Source of the DNA: Emticicia oligotrophica DSM 17448
GTDB lineage: Bacteria; Bacteroidota; Bacteroidia; Cytophagales; Spirosomataceae
NCBI RefSeq assembly: GCF_000263195.1
Contig: NC_018748.1
Coordinates: 372,001 to 436,000 of the forward strand
DNA length: 64,000 nucleotides
Reading direction: 5' to 3'
How positions within the stretch are numbered: position 1 is the first letter of the stretch; every line of letters starts with the position of its first letter. The notes below the pieces were generated by a model. That model was given only the letters and a program-made list of their open reading frames with translations. It was not told where the DNA came from and ran no database searches. Made by a program: the position numbers and the translations under genes. Of the stretch, positions 1 to 8,840 are shown piece after piece.

Positions 1-56
1 TGCTTGAATGTTCGATGAAATTCGGCAACTTGATTAAGGCAATCTAAACTTTGCAT
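1..56 (-). CDS. Nucleoside triphosphate pyrophosphohydrolase-like protein, N-terminal fragment
   Basis: An ATG on the minus strand at 56 opens a reading frame that runs off the window edge after 18 codons. The visible peptide begins MQSLDCLNQVAEFHRTFK. This resembles the N-terminus of MazG-like / phosphoribosyl-ATP pyrophosphohydrolase family proteins of Bacteroidota, which start with a short helix ending in VxEFHxxF. Too little is present to see the metal-binding ExxE motifs, so the call rests on recall of the family start only. The sequence left of the window would settle it. Confidence 0.45.
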   Translation of the reverse strand, partial: MQSLDCLNQVAEFHRTFK

Positions 57-197
57 AAATTATAAAATAAGCTGATAATAAGAATGATATAAATGGGCTT
101 TTATTTGAAATTCAAAATAAAACCAATGATACTAAATTTTTATTGATTTTTTTCGGTTAAAAATTTTTGCCGTAAAATAAATAAAGCGATATTAGCA

Positions 198-229
198 TTT
201 GCAAAGTTGAACAAATTTCAATAATATTG
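198..229 (+). promoter_or_regulatory. Candidate promoter of the collagen-like lipoprotein gene
   Basis: TTTG at 198-201 is followed after 20 nt by TAATATTG at 222-229. This matches the Bacteroidota -33/-7 arrangement with one mismatch in the -7 element. Transcription would start about 30 nt before the ATG at 269. The rest of 57-268 is AT-rich and shows nothing else. Confidence 0.4.
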
Positions 230-268
230 CTACGTAACTGAAGCCAAAAAATCAAAACCCATCAAATC

Positions 269-886
269 ATGAACAAATTTTATAGAGTTTTATCAGTAGT
301 ATCTTTAGCATTATCTGTTACTTTATGGTCTTGTAGAGGAGACCAAGGTCCACAAGGTCCTGCTGGTCCACAAGGTCCTACTGGTGCAAGTGGTACTAAT
401 GGCACTAACGGAACTAATGGTACAAATGGTACTAACGGTAAAGATGGTAACGCTAATGTAAAAGGTACTGAAGTAACAGTAAAAGTTGCCGATTGGAAAA
501 CTGTTGATGCTGCTGGTATTGGAACTGGAGCAACTGGCAAAACAGGAGCTTACACAGTAACTGACCCTAATGTAAAAGCAACGATGTTTGTAGTAGCCTT
601 CGTAAAAGTAGGTACTCAATTCGTAGCACTACCACGTGTAATTATCAAAGAAACTGACGGTGCAACTGAGCAGGTAAACTTTGGTTATGAAACTGGTAAA
701 GTTACATTCTATTACAGTTCACAAACAGCTGCAATTGGTGGAATTAAAGCTTATGCTCCACAAACAGACCTAACTTTCTCTTATGTAACAATAGAGAAAA
801 CAGTAGGCCAAGCGATGCAAGCTGAAGGTGTTAATCTAAGAAGCCGTGATGCTGTAATGAGTTACTTACAAGAACACAAGTATTAA
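269..886 (+). CDS. Collagen-like repeat lipoprotein
   Basis: A 205-residue exported lipoprotein. The N-terminal signal ends in a lipobox with the acylated Cys at residue 22 (LWSC). Residues 25-60 form a collagen-type Gly-X-Y stretch: GPQGPAGPQGPTG followed by five tandem Gly-Thr-Asn triplets and GKDG. The rest (65-205) is a beta-rich globular domain that I do not recognise by name. Such proteins are common in Bacteroidota as short, possibly trimer-forming stalks on the outer membrane, but their roles are mostly unknown. It is transcribed alone: a terminator follows and the next gene has its own spacing. Antisense frames over the repeat are compositional shadows. Confidence 0.85.
   Translation: MNKFYRVLSVVSLALSVTLWSCRGDQGPQGPAGPQGPTGASGTNGTNGTNGTNGTNGKDGNANVKGTEVTVKVADWKTVDAAGIGTGATGKTGAYTVTDPNVKATMFVVAFVKVGTQFVALPRVIIKETDGATEQVNFGYETGKVTFYYSSQTAAIGGIKAYAPQTDLTFSYVTIEKTVGQAMQAEGVNLRSRDAVMSYLQEHKY
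392..436 (+). repeat. Five 9-bp units encoding Gly-Thr-Asn
   Basis: Five in-frame 9-bp units encode GTN five times (residues 42-56) inside the collagen-like tract. The units differ at third codon positions, so they are not identical at DNA level. Gain or loss of a unit would keep the frame and change stalk length. Confidence 0.8.
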
Positions 887-917
887 TTCGCTAACTATAT
901 AGTTTAAGTTACGAAGA

Positions 918-947
918 AAAAAAGCCTTCCATTTGGGAGGCTTTTTT
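918..947 (+). terminator. Rho-independent terminator after the collagen-like gene
   Basis: AAAGCCTTCC and GGGAGGCTTTTTT form a GC-rich hairpin with an ATTT loop. It is followed by a T run, about 30 nt past the stop codon. Confidence 0.85.
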
Positions 948-988
948 GCATAATATTTCGTTATCTAAAAAATAACATTCAGTCTTTC

Positions 989-2098
989 ATGAAACAACTT
1001 TTTTTGATTTTTGTGTTTTGGTTCTATTCCGCAGCTTCTTTTTCACAACTCCTCACCGATAATGAATCTAAGCAACTAATTATCAAAGGCTTAGACAAAC
1101 TTTATAACTACGAATTTAAAGAAGCCGATTTTAATTTTCATCAAGTAAAAATAAAATACCCCAAGCACCCAGTCACACCATTATTGAGTGCCCTTCAACT
1201 ACAATGGCAAAATTTGCCAATCGAGCAAAATCCCAAAGCATTAGCTCAGTATCTTGCCTTACTTGAAAAATGTCAATTATCGGCCGAAATGTTATTGCAA
1301 GACCCTTCAAAAAAAGCAGAGGCTGTATTTTTTCTATTCGCATCGCACGGATACGTAGCCTTGGTTTTAAATTATAATAAAGAGCAGGTAAAAGCCGCCA
1401 ACGAAGCCCGTAAGGCATATAGCTATTTTAAAGACAGTAAACAATTAATTGATAAAAATCCCGAGTTTTTGTTTACTTCAGGGCTATACAATTTTTATCG
1501 AATTCAATATCCTGAAACCCATCCTATTGTCAAACCTGTCATGCTTTTTTTTGAAAATGGTAACAAAAAGCTAGGAATTTCACAACTTGAACAAGCTGTT
1601 CTGAAATCAGTATTTTCGAGAATTGAATCAGCGTATTATCTGACCAATATATACTTAAAATATGAAATGGCTTACACGAAAGCCTTGCATTACTCAACAT
1701 GGCTACACGAAAAATATCCTAATAATTTAATCTATACGATGCGTCATACCGAGAGCTTAGTAATGAATGGAAAGATAGATGAAGCAACGCAACTTATACA
1801 ACATCTTAAGCGTACTAACGATAATGTATATTTATTGGCTGGAACTCTTTTTGAAGGATTAGTTTATGAAAAATACAAAAAAAACGATAAAATTGCCAGT
1901 GAACTTTATAGCAATGTACTAAAAATGAAACCTAATGAACGTTATACAAACGATTACTATGCCATGGCTTACGCAGGTTTAGCTCGGATTTCTATTAGGG
2001 CAGGAAACAAAGCTAAGGCAGAAGAACTTTATAAAAAATGCTTAGAGTACGCAGAGTATAAATCAACAAGCTTAGAAGCCAATAATTTTTTAAAGTAA
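989..2098 (+). CDS. Exported tetratricopeptide-repeat protein
   Basis: A 369-residue protein with a cleavable signal peptide (MKQLFLIFVFWFYSAASFSQ, cut after residue about 19). Nearly all of the rest is predicted helical, in the pattern of degenerate TPR units: the early unit around residues 27-60 (LYNYEFKEADFNFHQVKIKYPKHP) and the C-terminal unit around 320-360 (AYAGLARISIRAGNKAKAEELYKKCLEYA) are clearest. TPR solenoids are protein-binding scaffolds. No enzymatic domain is seen. It would act in the periplasm or at the inner face of the outer membrane. The partner is unknown. The T9SS substrate gene follows 88 bp downstream, but co-function is not shown. Confidence 0.75.
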   Translation: MKQLFLIFVFWFYSAASFSQLLTDNESKQLIIKGLDKLYNYEFKEADFNFHQVKIKYPKHPVTPLLSALQLQWQNLPIEQNPKALAQYLALLEKCQLSAEMLLQDPSKKAEAVFFLFASHGYVALVLNYNKEQVKAANEARKAYSYFKDSKQLIDKNPEFLFTSGLYNFYRIQYPETHPIVKPVMLFFENGNKKLGISQLEQAVLKSVFSRIESAYYLTNIYLKYEMAYTKALHYSTWLHEKYPNNLIYTMRHTESLVMNGKIDEATQLIQHLKRTNDNVYLLAGTLFEGLVYEKYKKNDKIASELYSNVLKMKPNERYTNDYYAMAYAGLARISIRAGNKAKAEELYKKCLEYAEYKSTSLEANNFLK

Positions 2099-2186
2099 AG
2101 CAAAAATTGTATTTTTAAATTATTCCATTCGAATCCACCTCAATAACCAACAACCCTTAACAAATGATGACTTAAATCTTTTCTCA

Positions 2187-4823
2187 ATGAAACGAGTTTT
2201 TACCGTATTACTATTACTTTTTACTTTCTCAGGCATCGCACAGACTTTTCCAGAAACTTTACCAAGTTTAAGTGAATCTCAGAACTTATTTCAACATGAA
2301 GAAAAATTCAGAAACTGGCTGAGTGAGCAACCCAAAGGAACTAAAGGATGGAAATGGATGGCTCGCTACGAACATGAACTACTCCGTAGAATAGATACTT
2401 CGGGAAATATGCCTACTAGTGATGTCTTACTAAAAAATAATCGAGAAATCGAAAATATAAGGGCTAGTTATCAAAATTCTAGAAAAAAAGCTTCTTCATG
2501 GGTTCCCGCAGGTCCTTATGGTAGGTCAGACTTATTTGGCATTGGACGAGTCAACTGTATTGCCTTTCATCCAACCGATAGTTCGACTTTTTATATCGGA
2601 TTCGGACAAGGAGGCATTTGGAAAACAACGAATGGAGGAGAATCATATACTCCGCTAGGCGATAATCTGCCTATATTGAGGGTCAGTGCCATAACAATTG
2701 ACCCTAATAATCCTGAAATTATATATATTTCTTTAGCCGATTTCGCATATATTGGCTATGACCTTTATACTGCCGATAGAAAAAGAAATACCTACTACGG
2801 CGTTGGTGTTTGGAAAAGTACAAATGGCGGGAATAGTTGGCAACAAACAGGGCTAAAAAATCAACTTTCGGAAGCTATTAATTCTATTACTCGCACAATT
2901 TGGGTAAACCCTAGTAATTCGAAAGAAGTAATCGTAGTAGGTACAAAGGGAATCTTCAAATCATTCGATGGTGGTGACACGTGGTCTAACAAGGTATTAG
3001 ATAAAATGTCATCTTCTTTAGTTCAGCACCCAAATAATAGCAAAATTTTATTTGCTACTGCTGTTTTTGTAGGGTCTATCAAACAAGGTGAAGCAGGTAT
3101 ATGGAAATCAGAGGATGCTGGAAATACATGGCGTTTGCTTCCAACGGGTATTGGTAAGACGAGTGTACAGAGAATCGAAGTTGCCATTTCTCCAACAAGT
3201 CCAAATCTTATTTATGCAGTGAGTTGCGATGTAAATAATGGATTTGAAGGTTTTTATCGAAGTGCTGATTTTGGAGAAACTTGGCAAAAATCTTCATTCA
3301 GAGGTAATTTATTATCTACTTCCTACACCACAGCAGGTGGTCAAGGCTTTTACGACCTTTGCATTATGGTGCATCCTACCAAGCCACAAACCGTATATGT
3401 TGGGGGGCTTATTTTAAACGAAACCAATGATGGAGGAAATTCTTGGAGGCAAGCAACAGGTTATTCTACGGTACATCCAGACCAACATGCCCTCAACTAC
3501 AACCCACTCAATAATACCATTTATCTCTGCAATGATGGTGGAGTTTACACAACCAAAGAAATTATCGCCAATACGACCGTAAATTTATCATGGAAATTTA
3601 TAGCGAAAGGTATTAATGCCACTTCGTGCTATCGACTTGGTTTATCTGAAGATGGCTCAAAAATCATTACAGGTGCACAAGATAACAATATGTTCTTATT
3701 TAAAAATAACAAGGAATGGACCAATGAATTTGAAGGAGATGGAATGGAAGGTGCATTTACCCAAAACTATGTTTATGGCTCATCACAATATGGTTATATC
3801 TCATTTTTTAATCTAAATGATGCTAATAAACTTCGAACAAATATCTTTCCTCCCGCTACAAATAATGATGCAGGCGAATGGACAACTCCTTTTGTCATCA
3901 ATAATAAATCAAATCAAGTAATCATTGCAGGTGGAAATGTACATAAACTAGAGATTGGCCAAGAAAGAAATAGAATAAATACAATCTCGAATTTCAAAAT
4001 ATATAGTCCTACTCGCTTCCCTCAAGTTTCCACAGCTTTAGCTGTGCCTAAAAACAATCCTGAAATTATATATATAGCAAAAAAAGCAACTCCAATTTTA
4101 AAACAATCGGCAGAGCTTTGGCGAACAACCAATAATGGTGAATTTTGGGAAAATATCACAAATAATATCTTTAAAGAATCTTACGTGACCTACTTGGCAG
4201 TTGATAATAATTTCCCTGAAAGAGTTTGGGCGACCCTTAGCAACTTCGAAGATGGGAAAAAGGTGTATTACTCAAATGATGGCGGCAAAAATTGGGAAAA
4301 TATAACTTATAATTTACCTAATCTTCCAGCTAATACAATCGTTTACCAGTCAGAAGAAGATACCGACATCTTATATGTAGGTATGGATGTAGGTGTATAT
4401 TATTTAGTTGAAGGAACAAAAGAATGGAAACCACTGATGGCCAACCTTCCAAATGTAATTATTCACGAACTAGAAATTAATAATAATACAAAAAAACTAT
4501 TTGCAGCCACTTTTGGTCGAGGTATTTGGTCAACTGATTTGGTATATGAAAAATCACCACAGGCCGACGACTTTTATGGCATGGATGTAAGTATCTACCC
4601 GGTACCCAATGATGGGAAATTTACAATAAAAGCAAACTACAATAATATTGAATCAATACAAATTATTGATATCATGGGCAGAGTTCGCTACCAAGAACAA
4701 CTACAACCTAAAGCACTGAAATTCAGCAAATACTTCAACATTAATAATCTAAATTCGGGTATCTATTTCGTAAAACTTAATTCAGGAAGTTTGAGTAAAA
4801 CTATAAGGATTGCAATTAATTAA
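2187..4823 (+). CDS. T9SS-exported BNR/sortilin-type beta-propeller protein
   Basis: An 878-residue secreted protein. A signal peptide (to about residue 19, GIAQ) is followed from about 110 by repeated blades of the BNR/Asp-box type: GIWKTTNGGESY, GVWKSTNGGNSW, GIFKSFDGGDTW, GIWKSEDAGNTW and VYYSNDGGKNWENI. This pattern is typical of VPS10/sortilin-like ten-bladed propellers and glycosyl-hydrolase-like photosystem-stability families. The last ~75 residues start with YPVPNDGKF, continue with IQIIDIMGRV and end GIYFVKLNSGSLSKTIRIAIN-like. This is a type A C-terminal sorting domain for the type IX secretion system, so the product is released or anchored at the cell surface. The substrate is unknown; no catalytic residues could be assigned. 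Confidence 0.85.
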   Translation: MKRVFTVLLLLFTFSGIAQTFPETLPSLSESQNLFQHEEKFRNWLSEQPKGTKGWKWMARYEHELLRRIDTSGNMPTSDVLLKNNREIENIRASYQNSRKKASSWVPAGPYGRSDLFGIGRVNCIAFHPTDSSTFYIGFGQGGIWKTTNGGESYTPLGDNLPILRVSAITIDPNNPEIIYISLADFAYIGYDLYTADRKRNTYYGVGVWKSTNGGNSWQQTGLKNQLSEAINSITRTIWVNPSNSKEVIVVGTKGIFKSFDGGDTWSNKVLDKMSSSLVQHPNNSKILFATAVFVGSIKQGEAGIWKSEDAGNTWRLLPTGIGKTSVQRIEVAISPTSPNLIYAVSCDVNNGFEGFYRSADFGETWQKSSFRGNLLSTSYTTAGGQGFYDLCIMVHPTKPQTVYVGGLILNETNDGGNSWRQATGYSTVHPDQHALNYNPLNNTIYLCNDGGVYTTKEIIANTTVNLSWKFIAKGINATSCYRLGLSEDGSKIITGAQDNNMFLFKNNKEWTNEFEGDGMEGAFTQNYVYGSSQYGYISFFNLNDANKLRTNIFPPATNNDAGEWTTPFVINNKSNQVIIAGGNVHKLEIGQERNRINTISNFKIYSPTRFPQVSTALAVPKNNPEIIYIAKKATPILKQSAELWRTTNNGEFWENITNNIFKESYVTYLAVDNNFPERVWATLSNFEDGKKVYYSNDGGKNWENITYNLPNLPANTIVYQSEEDTDILYVGMDVGVYYLVEGTKEWKPLMANLPNVIIHELEINNNTKKLFAATFGRGIWSTDLVYEKSPQADDFYGMDVSIYPVPNDGKFTIKANYNNIESIQIIDIMGRVRYQEQLQPKALKFSKYFNINNLNSGIYFVKLNSGSLSKTIRIAIN

Positions 4824-4916
4824 TTGTATTTATATGTGAACATTTTTTCGTAATCATCACTAAAATTGCGGCCAAGTTAATGAATGCGTAAACTGTACGC
4901 AGCCCCCTATAATTTG

Positions 4917-5621
4917 CTACAATTGATTAAAGTAAATGGTTTTGTTTCGCTTAACAAGCACACTTTCAACGATAAGAAACTGTGAACAACCATAAAGTAT
5001 GGCCCATACACCCAAAGCACAGAAAAATTGATGAAAAAGTAGATTGATCGTCAACCAAAGATTGGCGACTATTAAGAAAAAGGTACCTAAAAATCCCATG
5101 ACAAACACTCTAAAAGAAACTGGCCGAAAATAAGCCATCCAAAAAAGTATCATCATTTGGGTTGAATAAACAAAGCTAATAACTAGAAGACTATTGGGAA
5201 TAAATTTTATAAGTACAAAAACAAACCCTACAATAAACAGAATAGACATCATTATCATCTTCCATTCTTTAAATACAACTGAAACTGCTGGTAAAATACT
5301 TCCTTCAGACCTAAAAACACTTATAAACATAAACTGAGTTAGATAAAAACCAATCGTATTGATTAACATCAATATCTCTATATCTTTAAACTCTAAAATA
5401 AGTAACCCAGCAGCAATTGTAAATAGCAAAGCTTCAATTAAATACCAATCTATCTGAATAAATTTAAGCTTTTTGTAATCTAAATAATAAAATAACAGAA
5501 GTAAATTCACAAGCACTTCCAGTCCCCCTATTTTTTTTAGGAAAATAATTTCATCGTAGCAGTCGCCCCAAATAGCAACTGGTACAACGGAGAAGTACAC
5601 TAATAGCCAAAGTTTCTTCAT
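4917..5621 (-). CDS. YhhN-like multi-pass membrane protein
   Basis: About 234 residues with seven or eight hydrophobic segments and almost no soluble loops. The start is placed at the ATG at 5621 (MKKLWLLVYF) because the longer frame begins with GTG and adds six residues. A perfect -7 box (TAAATTTG read on the minus strand, 5680-5687) lies upstream. The C-terminal half (GFLGTFFLIVANLWLTINLL, later YGCSQFLIVESVL) follows the layout of the YhhN/TMEM86 family, whose studied members hydrolyse lysoplasmalogen. The conserved acidic residue expected near FxxSD in that family is not obvious here, so the enzymatic role is doubtful. A second protein of the same type is encoded at 33340-34074. Confidence 0.5.
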   Translation of the reverse strand: MKKLWLLVYFSVVPVAIWGDCYDEIIFLKKIGGLEVLVNLLLLFYYLDYKKLKFIQIDWYLIEALLFTIAAGLLILEFKDIEILMLINTIGFYLTQFMFISVFRSEGSILPAVSVVFKEWKMIMMSILFIVGFVFVLIKFIPNSLLVISFVYSTQMMILFWMAYFRPVSFRVFVMGFLGTFFLIVANLWLTINLLFHQFFCALGVWAILYGCSQFLIVESVLVKRNKTIYFNQL

Positions 5622-5679
5622 AAAAAGCCCCACATACACACCTTTGGGTAGAATGCGTTTATATTTATTCCTGACAAAA

Positions 5680-5687
5680 CAAATTTA
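5680..5687 (-). promoter_or_regulatory. Candidate -7 promoter element of the YhhN-like gene
   Basis: The minus strand reads TAAATTTG, an exact TAnnTTTG element, 59 nt before the ATG at 5621. No clear -33 TTTG is seen. Confidence 0.35.
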
Positions 5688-5771
5688 GTAATATATACTA
5701 AGTTAGGAATAATTATCTGTAAAATTCCATATTTGTTGAAAATTTTACTGGGCGGTTCGGATAGAAGAAAA

Positions 5772-6263
5772 TTATGCCAATAGTTCTTTGCGTTTTAATA
5801 TTGATTCAAATAATTTTAAATCATGTTCACTATTAAATACCGAGAAGGGGAAACGTAAAAATTGTCCTTTTCCAATAATCAGTAAAAATGAATCTGGCGT
5901 GCGTTCGGCCGTTTGGATGCTCTCCCATTTCATGATTCCACCTTCTTTTTGATTAATTTTTACCAAAATCTGGCGACTATCAATTTCATACATAAACTTT
6001 TCAAACATTTGTTTATTTTGTTCCATTTGAGAAGCTGCATAAAATTGAGCATACCAGAATAAAACGTATAAACCACCACCGACTACAGATAGAACTGGGA
6101 TCCACCAGTTTTTGTATGTACCCGTAAAATGTAGAATTAATCCTAAAACCAAAACTGCTACTGGAATCAACAACCATTTCCATCCAGTTTTCATGTGGCG
6201 TTTAAAAGAAATGCTCACGTAATCTTTTGGGTCTAATGCAAATTTTTTAGTTTTTACTATCAT
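5772..6263 (-). CDS. YcxB family membrane protein
   Basis: A 163-residue protein. Residues 1-30 form a short cytoplasmic beta region (KKFALDPKDYVSISF). Two adjacent transmembrane helices follow (about 31-48 and 55-75). The C-terminal domain has the pattern of YcxB-like proteins: an IDSRQI strand, MKWESIQTAERTPDSFLLII, and a phenylalanine-rich strand ending in LRFPFSVF. The family is widespread and of unknown function. It probably presents a PH-like domain at the cytoplasmic face. It is a single gene, with its neighbours more than 100 bp away on each side. Confidence 0.65.
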   Translation of the reverse strand: MIVKTKKFALDPKDYVSISFKRHMKTGWKWLLIPVAVLVLGLILHFTGTYKNWWIPVLSVVGGGLYVLFWYAQFYAASQMEQNKQMFEKFMYEIDSRQILVKINQKEGGIMKWESIQTAERTPDSFLLIIGKGQFLRFPFSVFNSEHDLKLFESILKRKELLA

Positions 6264-6367
6264 CTTTTTTTTTCATTAAGTATTTCGCTTAGTTGAGTTT
6301 TAAGCTTTACTTTTCAATACCTGCTCTGCGTTTTTGTTAATAATTTTTCAGTACTCAGAAATAATTC

Positions 6368-6404
6368 ACAAAAATAGAAAAAGGCTCTGATAATTACAGA
6401 GCCT
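6368..6404 (-). terminator. Terminator of the DUF4783 gene
   Basis: AGGCTCTG and CAGAGCCT pair around a TAATTA-centred loop. On the minus strand the stem is followed by TTTTTCTATTTTTG. It lies 48 nt past the stop codon at 6452. Confidence 0.8.
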
Positions 6405-6451
6405 ATGCATTATTTTGTTATCAGAATATTCAAAAAATAGTCAAAATTTTA

Positions 6452-6919
6452 TCATCCTTCTCTAAATTGAATTGTATCAATCAAGTATTTATTCGCCTCA
6501 GCCTTACGAACTAAAATATAAACCAAGAAATCTTTATTACGACTACGATAAGTTCCGACACTATAACGAAGGTGGGCATTTGATGCTCCTTGGTATTCAT
6601 ATTGAAATGTCAACGGTGGATTTTTTTGAAAAAATGATTTAAAGATCTGCTCTGCCTGCTGTGCGGAAATCTTCTGAAAATCTATCTTTTCTGAGTCTAT
6701 AACCAACTCAACTTGTTGGTTTAGACAACTGGCTAACATTCGTGAATTTCCTGCTCTAAATGACATCCTTATTCTATCTGCTAATTCGTTATCTAATCTT
6801 GCATGTGCCTTAATCCCTTCTTTAGAAAGTGTGGCACTTGTAAAAAAGATAAGAATGATAACCGATATAAAGTATTTCATAGACTTCATAATCATTAAGT
6901 TTTGAGTATCTTTGTTCAT
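6452..6919 (-). CDS. DUF4783 domain exported protein
   Basis: Up to 155 residues. The first Met gives a hydrophilic preamble; internal Mets at residues 9, 11 and 14 would give a cleaner signal peptide (MKYFISVIILIFFTSATLSK), so the true start may be 6889 or 6880. The mature part (DNELADRIRMSFRAGNSRML, QQAEQIFKSFFQKNPPLTF, LRYSVGTYRSRNKDFLVYIL) matches the small alpha+beta, NTF2-like layout of DUF4783, a Bacteroidota family with no known function. The gene is divergent from the phosphoribosyltransferase gene and is followed by a clear terminator, so it is monocistronic. Confidence 0.7.
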   Translation of the reverse strand: MNKDTQNLMIMKSMKYFISVIILIFFTSATLSKEGIKAHARLDNELADRIRMSFRAGNSRMLASCLNQQVELVIDSEKIDFQKISAQQAEQIFKSFFQKNPPLTFQYEYQGASNAHLRYSVGTYRSRNKDFLVYILVRKAEANKYLIDTIQFREG

Positions 6920-7018
6920 TATTATTATTCAAAAGTCATTTGCACAAACTATGCCAAAAACTTATCGAATGGTATCATTTAGAAACATTTATAAATTTCT
7001 GACTTGAGTTATTTTCAA

Positions 7019-7026
7019 TACTTTTG
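7019..7026 (+). promoter_or_regulatory. Candidate -7 promoter element for the pyrR-like / gldD pair
   Basis: TACTTTTG is an exact TAnnTTTG element 78 nt before the ATG at 7104. The -33 region is not convincing. Confidence 0.35.
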
Positions 7027-7103
7027 ATAATCTAATTATTGAATTATTTAAATCATACGGTAGTGAACAAACACCGTACCATATTAGTCGTTATTTCTAT
7101 ATT

Positions 7104-7604
7104 ATGTCGAATCAATTATTAAACAAAACGCAGACACTTCAAAAAATTCGTCGAATTGCCTATCAGATTTATGAGCAAAACTTTGAAGAGTCGTCGATAA
7201 TTATTGCCGGAATTAACGGTGAAGGCTACGCTTTTGCTGAAATGTTAGTAAATGAATTAAAACAAATCTCGAATATTGATACATACATCGCTAAAGTTTC
7301 TTTCGAAAAACATGCCACAGAACAACCCGAAATAACTATTGAAAGTCAGGTAGATACTTTTCGTAATAAAAATATCGTTTTATGTGATGATGTATTAAAT
7401 ACAGGTAAAACACTTGCTTTTAGCTTACGCCCATTTCTAAGCATTCCGATAAAAAAACTTCAAGTTGCAGTGATGGTTGATAGAAACCACCCGAATTTCC
7501 CGATATCGGCCGATTACGTGGGATATTCACTTTCAACAACCCTTAATGAGCATATTCAGGTAATTTTGAGTGAAGAAGAAAAAACCGGTGTTTATTTATT
7601 TTAA
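7104..7604 (+). CDS. PyrR-like phosphoribosyltransferase
   Basis: A 166-residue type I phosphoribosyltransferase. The PRPP-binding loop is at residues 91-104 (IVLCDDVLNTGKTL), with the two acidic residues and the TGKT turn expected. The strand VAVMVDRNHPNFPISADYVG near the C-terminus is close to PyrR-type proteins (LVDRGHRELPIRADYVG in that family). Classical PyrR proteins control pyrimidine operons and may have uracil phosphoribosyltransferase activity. Here no pyr operon is adjacent, so a regulatory role is unproven. The gene is followed 42 bp later by gldD, likely on the same transcript. Confidence 0.75.
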   Translation: MSNQLLNKTQTLQKIRRIAYQIYEQNFEESSIIIAGINGEGYAFAEMLVNELKQISNIDTYIAKVSFEKHATEQPEITIESQVDTFRNKNIVLCDDVLNTGKTLAFSLRPFLSIPIKKLQVAVMVDRNHPNFPISADYVGYSLSTTLNEHIQVILSEEEKTGVYLF

Positions 7605-7646
7605 AACAATTTTTGTTCAGCTTAATAATTTTTGAAGAAAGAATAT

Positions 7647-8243
7647 ATGGGGAAAGTACAATTCATAAAGTTAATCATTTTCATTGCATTATTTATCATT
7701 TCTTTAAGTTGTAGTCAATCCAATCAGGAATACACGCCCAAACCAAGGGGGTTTAATCGAATTGATTTGCCGGAGCATCAATACCAGCTTTTACCAGATG
7801 AGCATCCCTACAGTTTTGAATATTCAAAAGATGCTATCATTCAACTTGATACCTTTAAGGGAGCTGAACCACACTGGATTATTGTTTATTATCCCAAGCT
7901 AAACTCACGGATACAATTTACGTACAAAGCCATAAACAATGATATCAGTAGATTACAAAATATGATGATTGATGCATCAAAACTTGCCTTTCACCATGAT
8001 AAAAAAGCTTATTCAATCACTGATAAGATTTATTTGACCAAAAATGGAAAGAAAGCGGTTATATTTGAATTAGAAGGAGAAGTACCAAGCCCGTACCAGT
8101 TTTTTGTAACTGATAGCACCAAACATTACCTTAGAGGAGCTGTTTATCTGATGACAGCTACAGAAAACGACTCACTTCGTCCGATTATTGATTATATGAA
8201 AGTAGATACCAAACATATACTCGAAACACTAAAATGGAAGTAA
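7647..8243 (+). CDS. gldD: Gliding motility lipoprotein GldD
   Basis: A lipoprotein of about 198 residues. The start is placed at the ATG at 7647 rather than the upstream in-frame TTG at 7632, which leaves a normal signal with the lipobox Cys at residue 22 (ISLSC). The mature chain carries the GldD signature in order: YTPKPRGFNRIDLP, HPYSFEYS, HWIIVYYPKLNSRIQFTYK, PYQFFVTDSTKHYLRGAVY and a C-terminal ETLKWK. GldD is needed for gliding and for full type IX secretion in flavobacteria, acting in the periplasm or outer membrane with the GldK-N complex. Other T9SS-related genes in the window are unlinked to it (porQ, the DUF4835 gene). Confidence 0.9.
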   Translation: MGKVQFIKLIIFIALFIISLSCSQSNQEYTPKPRGFNRIDLPEHQYQLLPDEHPYSFEYSKDAIIQLDTFKGAEPHWIIVYYPKLNSRIQFTYKAINNDISRLQNMMIDASKLAFHHDKKAYSITDKIYLTKNGKKAVIFELEGEVPSPYQFFVTDSTKHYLRGAVYLMTATENDSLRPIIDYMKVDTKHILETLKWK

Positions 8244-8271
8244 AAGGATGAGCGTGAAGTTCACCCTTTTT
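8242..8271. terminator. Weak bidirectional terminator between gldD and the YceI gene
   Basis: AAAAGGATGA and TTCACCCTTTTT can pair with one bulge between the two convergent stop codons, with T runs on both strands. Confidence 0.5.
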
Positions 8272-8277
8272 AGCTTT

Positions 8278-8826
8278 TCATTTAAAAATAAGTTTAAACT
8301 TAAACTTCATCAAATCTTCAGTTTTTAAGCCAAACAATGATGGTCTTTCTACTTGAAAATCGGTCAGAGAAATATCAAATTTACCTTCAAAAACTAACTT
8401 ACCCGCAGCTTCTCCACGAGTTGCAGTTATTGTCACTGGCTTGGTAATTCCATGAAAAGTTAAACTTCCCTCTACCGCTACCGTTTCGGCAACAGTCCTA
8501 ATCTTTGTACTTACAAAAGTAATCTTTGGATATTTTAAAGCCTCAATCACTTCTAAAGCATGCGAATCTCGGTTAGCATTACCACTATCAAATGATTGAG
8601 GTTTTAGAGAAACTGCCACTTGTTCAATAGATTTAGTAGCATTATTTAGCACTATTACCGCATTAACATCTTTGCAAACAGCTTCCCAATCGTGCATTGG
8701 GTGCTTCATGGCATAGTTAATTGTTGAGATACTTTTATCAGCTAGTAATTTAGAAACATCTTGCTGAGAAAAAGCCCAAAGCGGTAATAGGAATAAAATT
8801 GTGAATACATTTCGAAATTTTATCAT
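8278..8826 (-). CDS. YceI family periplasmic protein
   Basis: A 182-residue protein with a signal peptide (to LWAFSQ, about residue 20). The mature part has the YceI lipocalin-like pattern: strands AVIVLNNATKSIEQVAVSLKPQSF, NANRDSHALEVIEALKYPKITFVST, VEGSLTFHGITKPVTI and a final FKFKLIFK. The GxxxRDxH-like element (NANRDSHA) and FHGITKPV are the usual family marks. YceI-type barrels bind long isoprenoid or other amphipathic lipids. The b561-like gene ends 15 bp upstream, so the two form an operon, as yceJ and yceI do in enterobacteria. Confidence 0.85.
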   Translation of the reverse strand: MIKFRNVFTILFLLPLWAFSQQDVSKLLADKSISTINYAMKHPMHDWEAVCKDVNAVIVLNNATKSIEQVAVSLKPQSFDSGNANRDSHALEVIEALKYPKITFVSTKIRTVAETVAVEGSLTFHGITKPVTITATRGEAAGKLVFEGKFDISLTDFQVERPSLFGLKTEDLMKFKFKLIFK

Positions 8827-8840
8827 ATCAAAAATATAGT

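Noticed and set aside
392-436. Tandem repeat as CRISPR or regulatory array
   Set aside because: The units are in frame, differ at third positions and encode Gly-Thr-Asn; there are no spacers.
280-619. Antisense reading frames over the collagen-like gene
   Set aside because: They are Pro/Val/Ser-rich mirror images of the Gly-X-Y repeat, with no start signal or family features.
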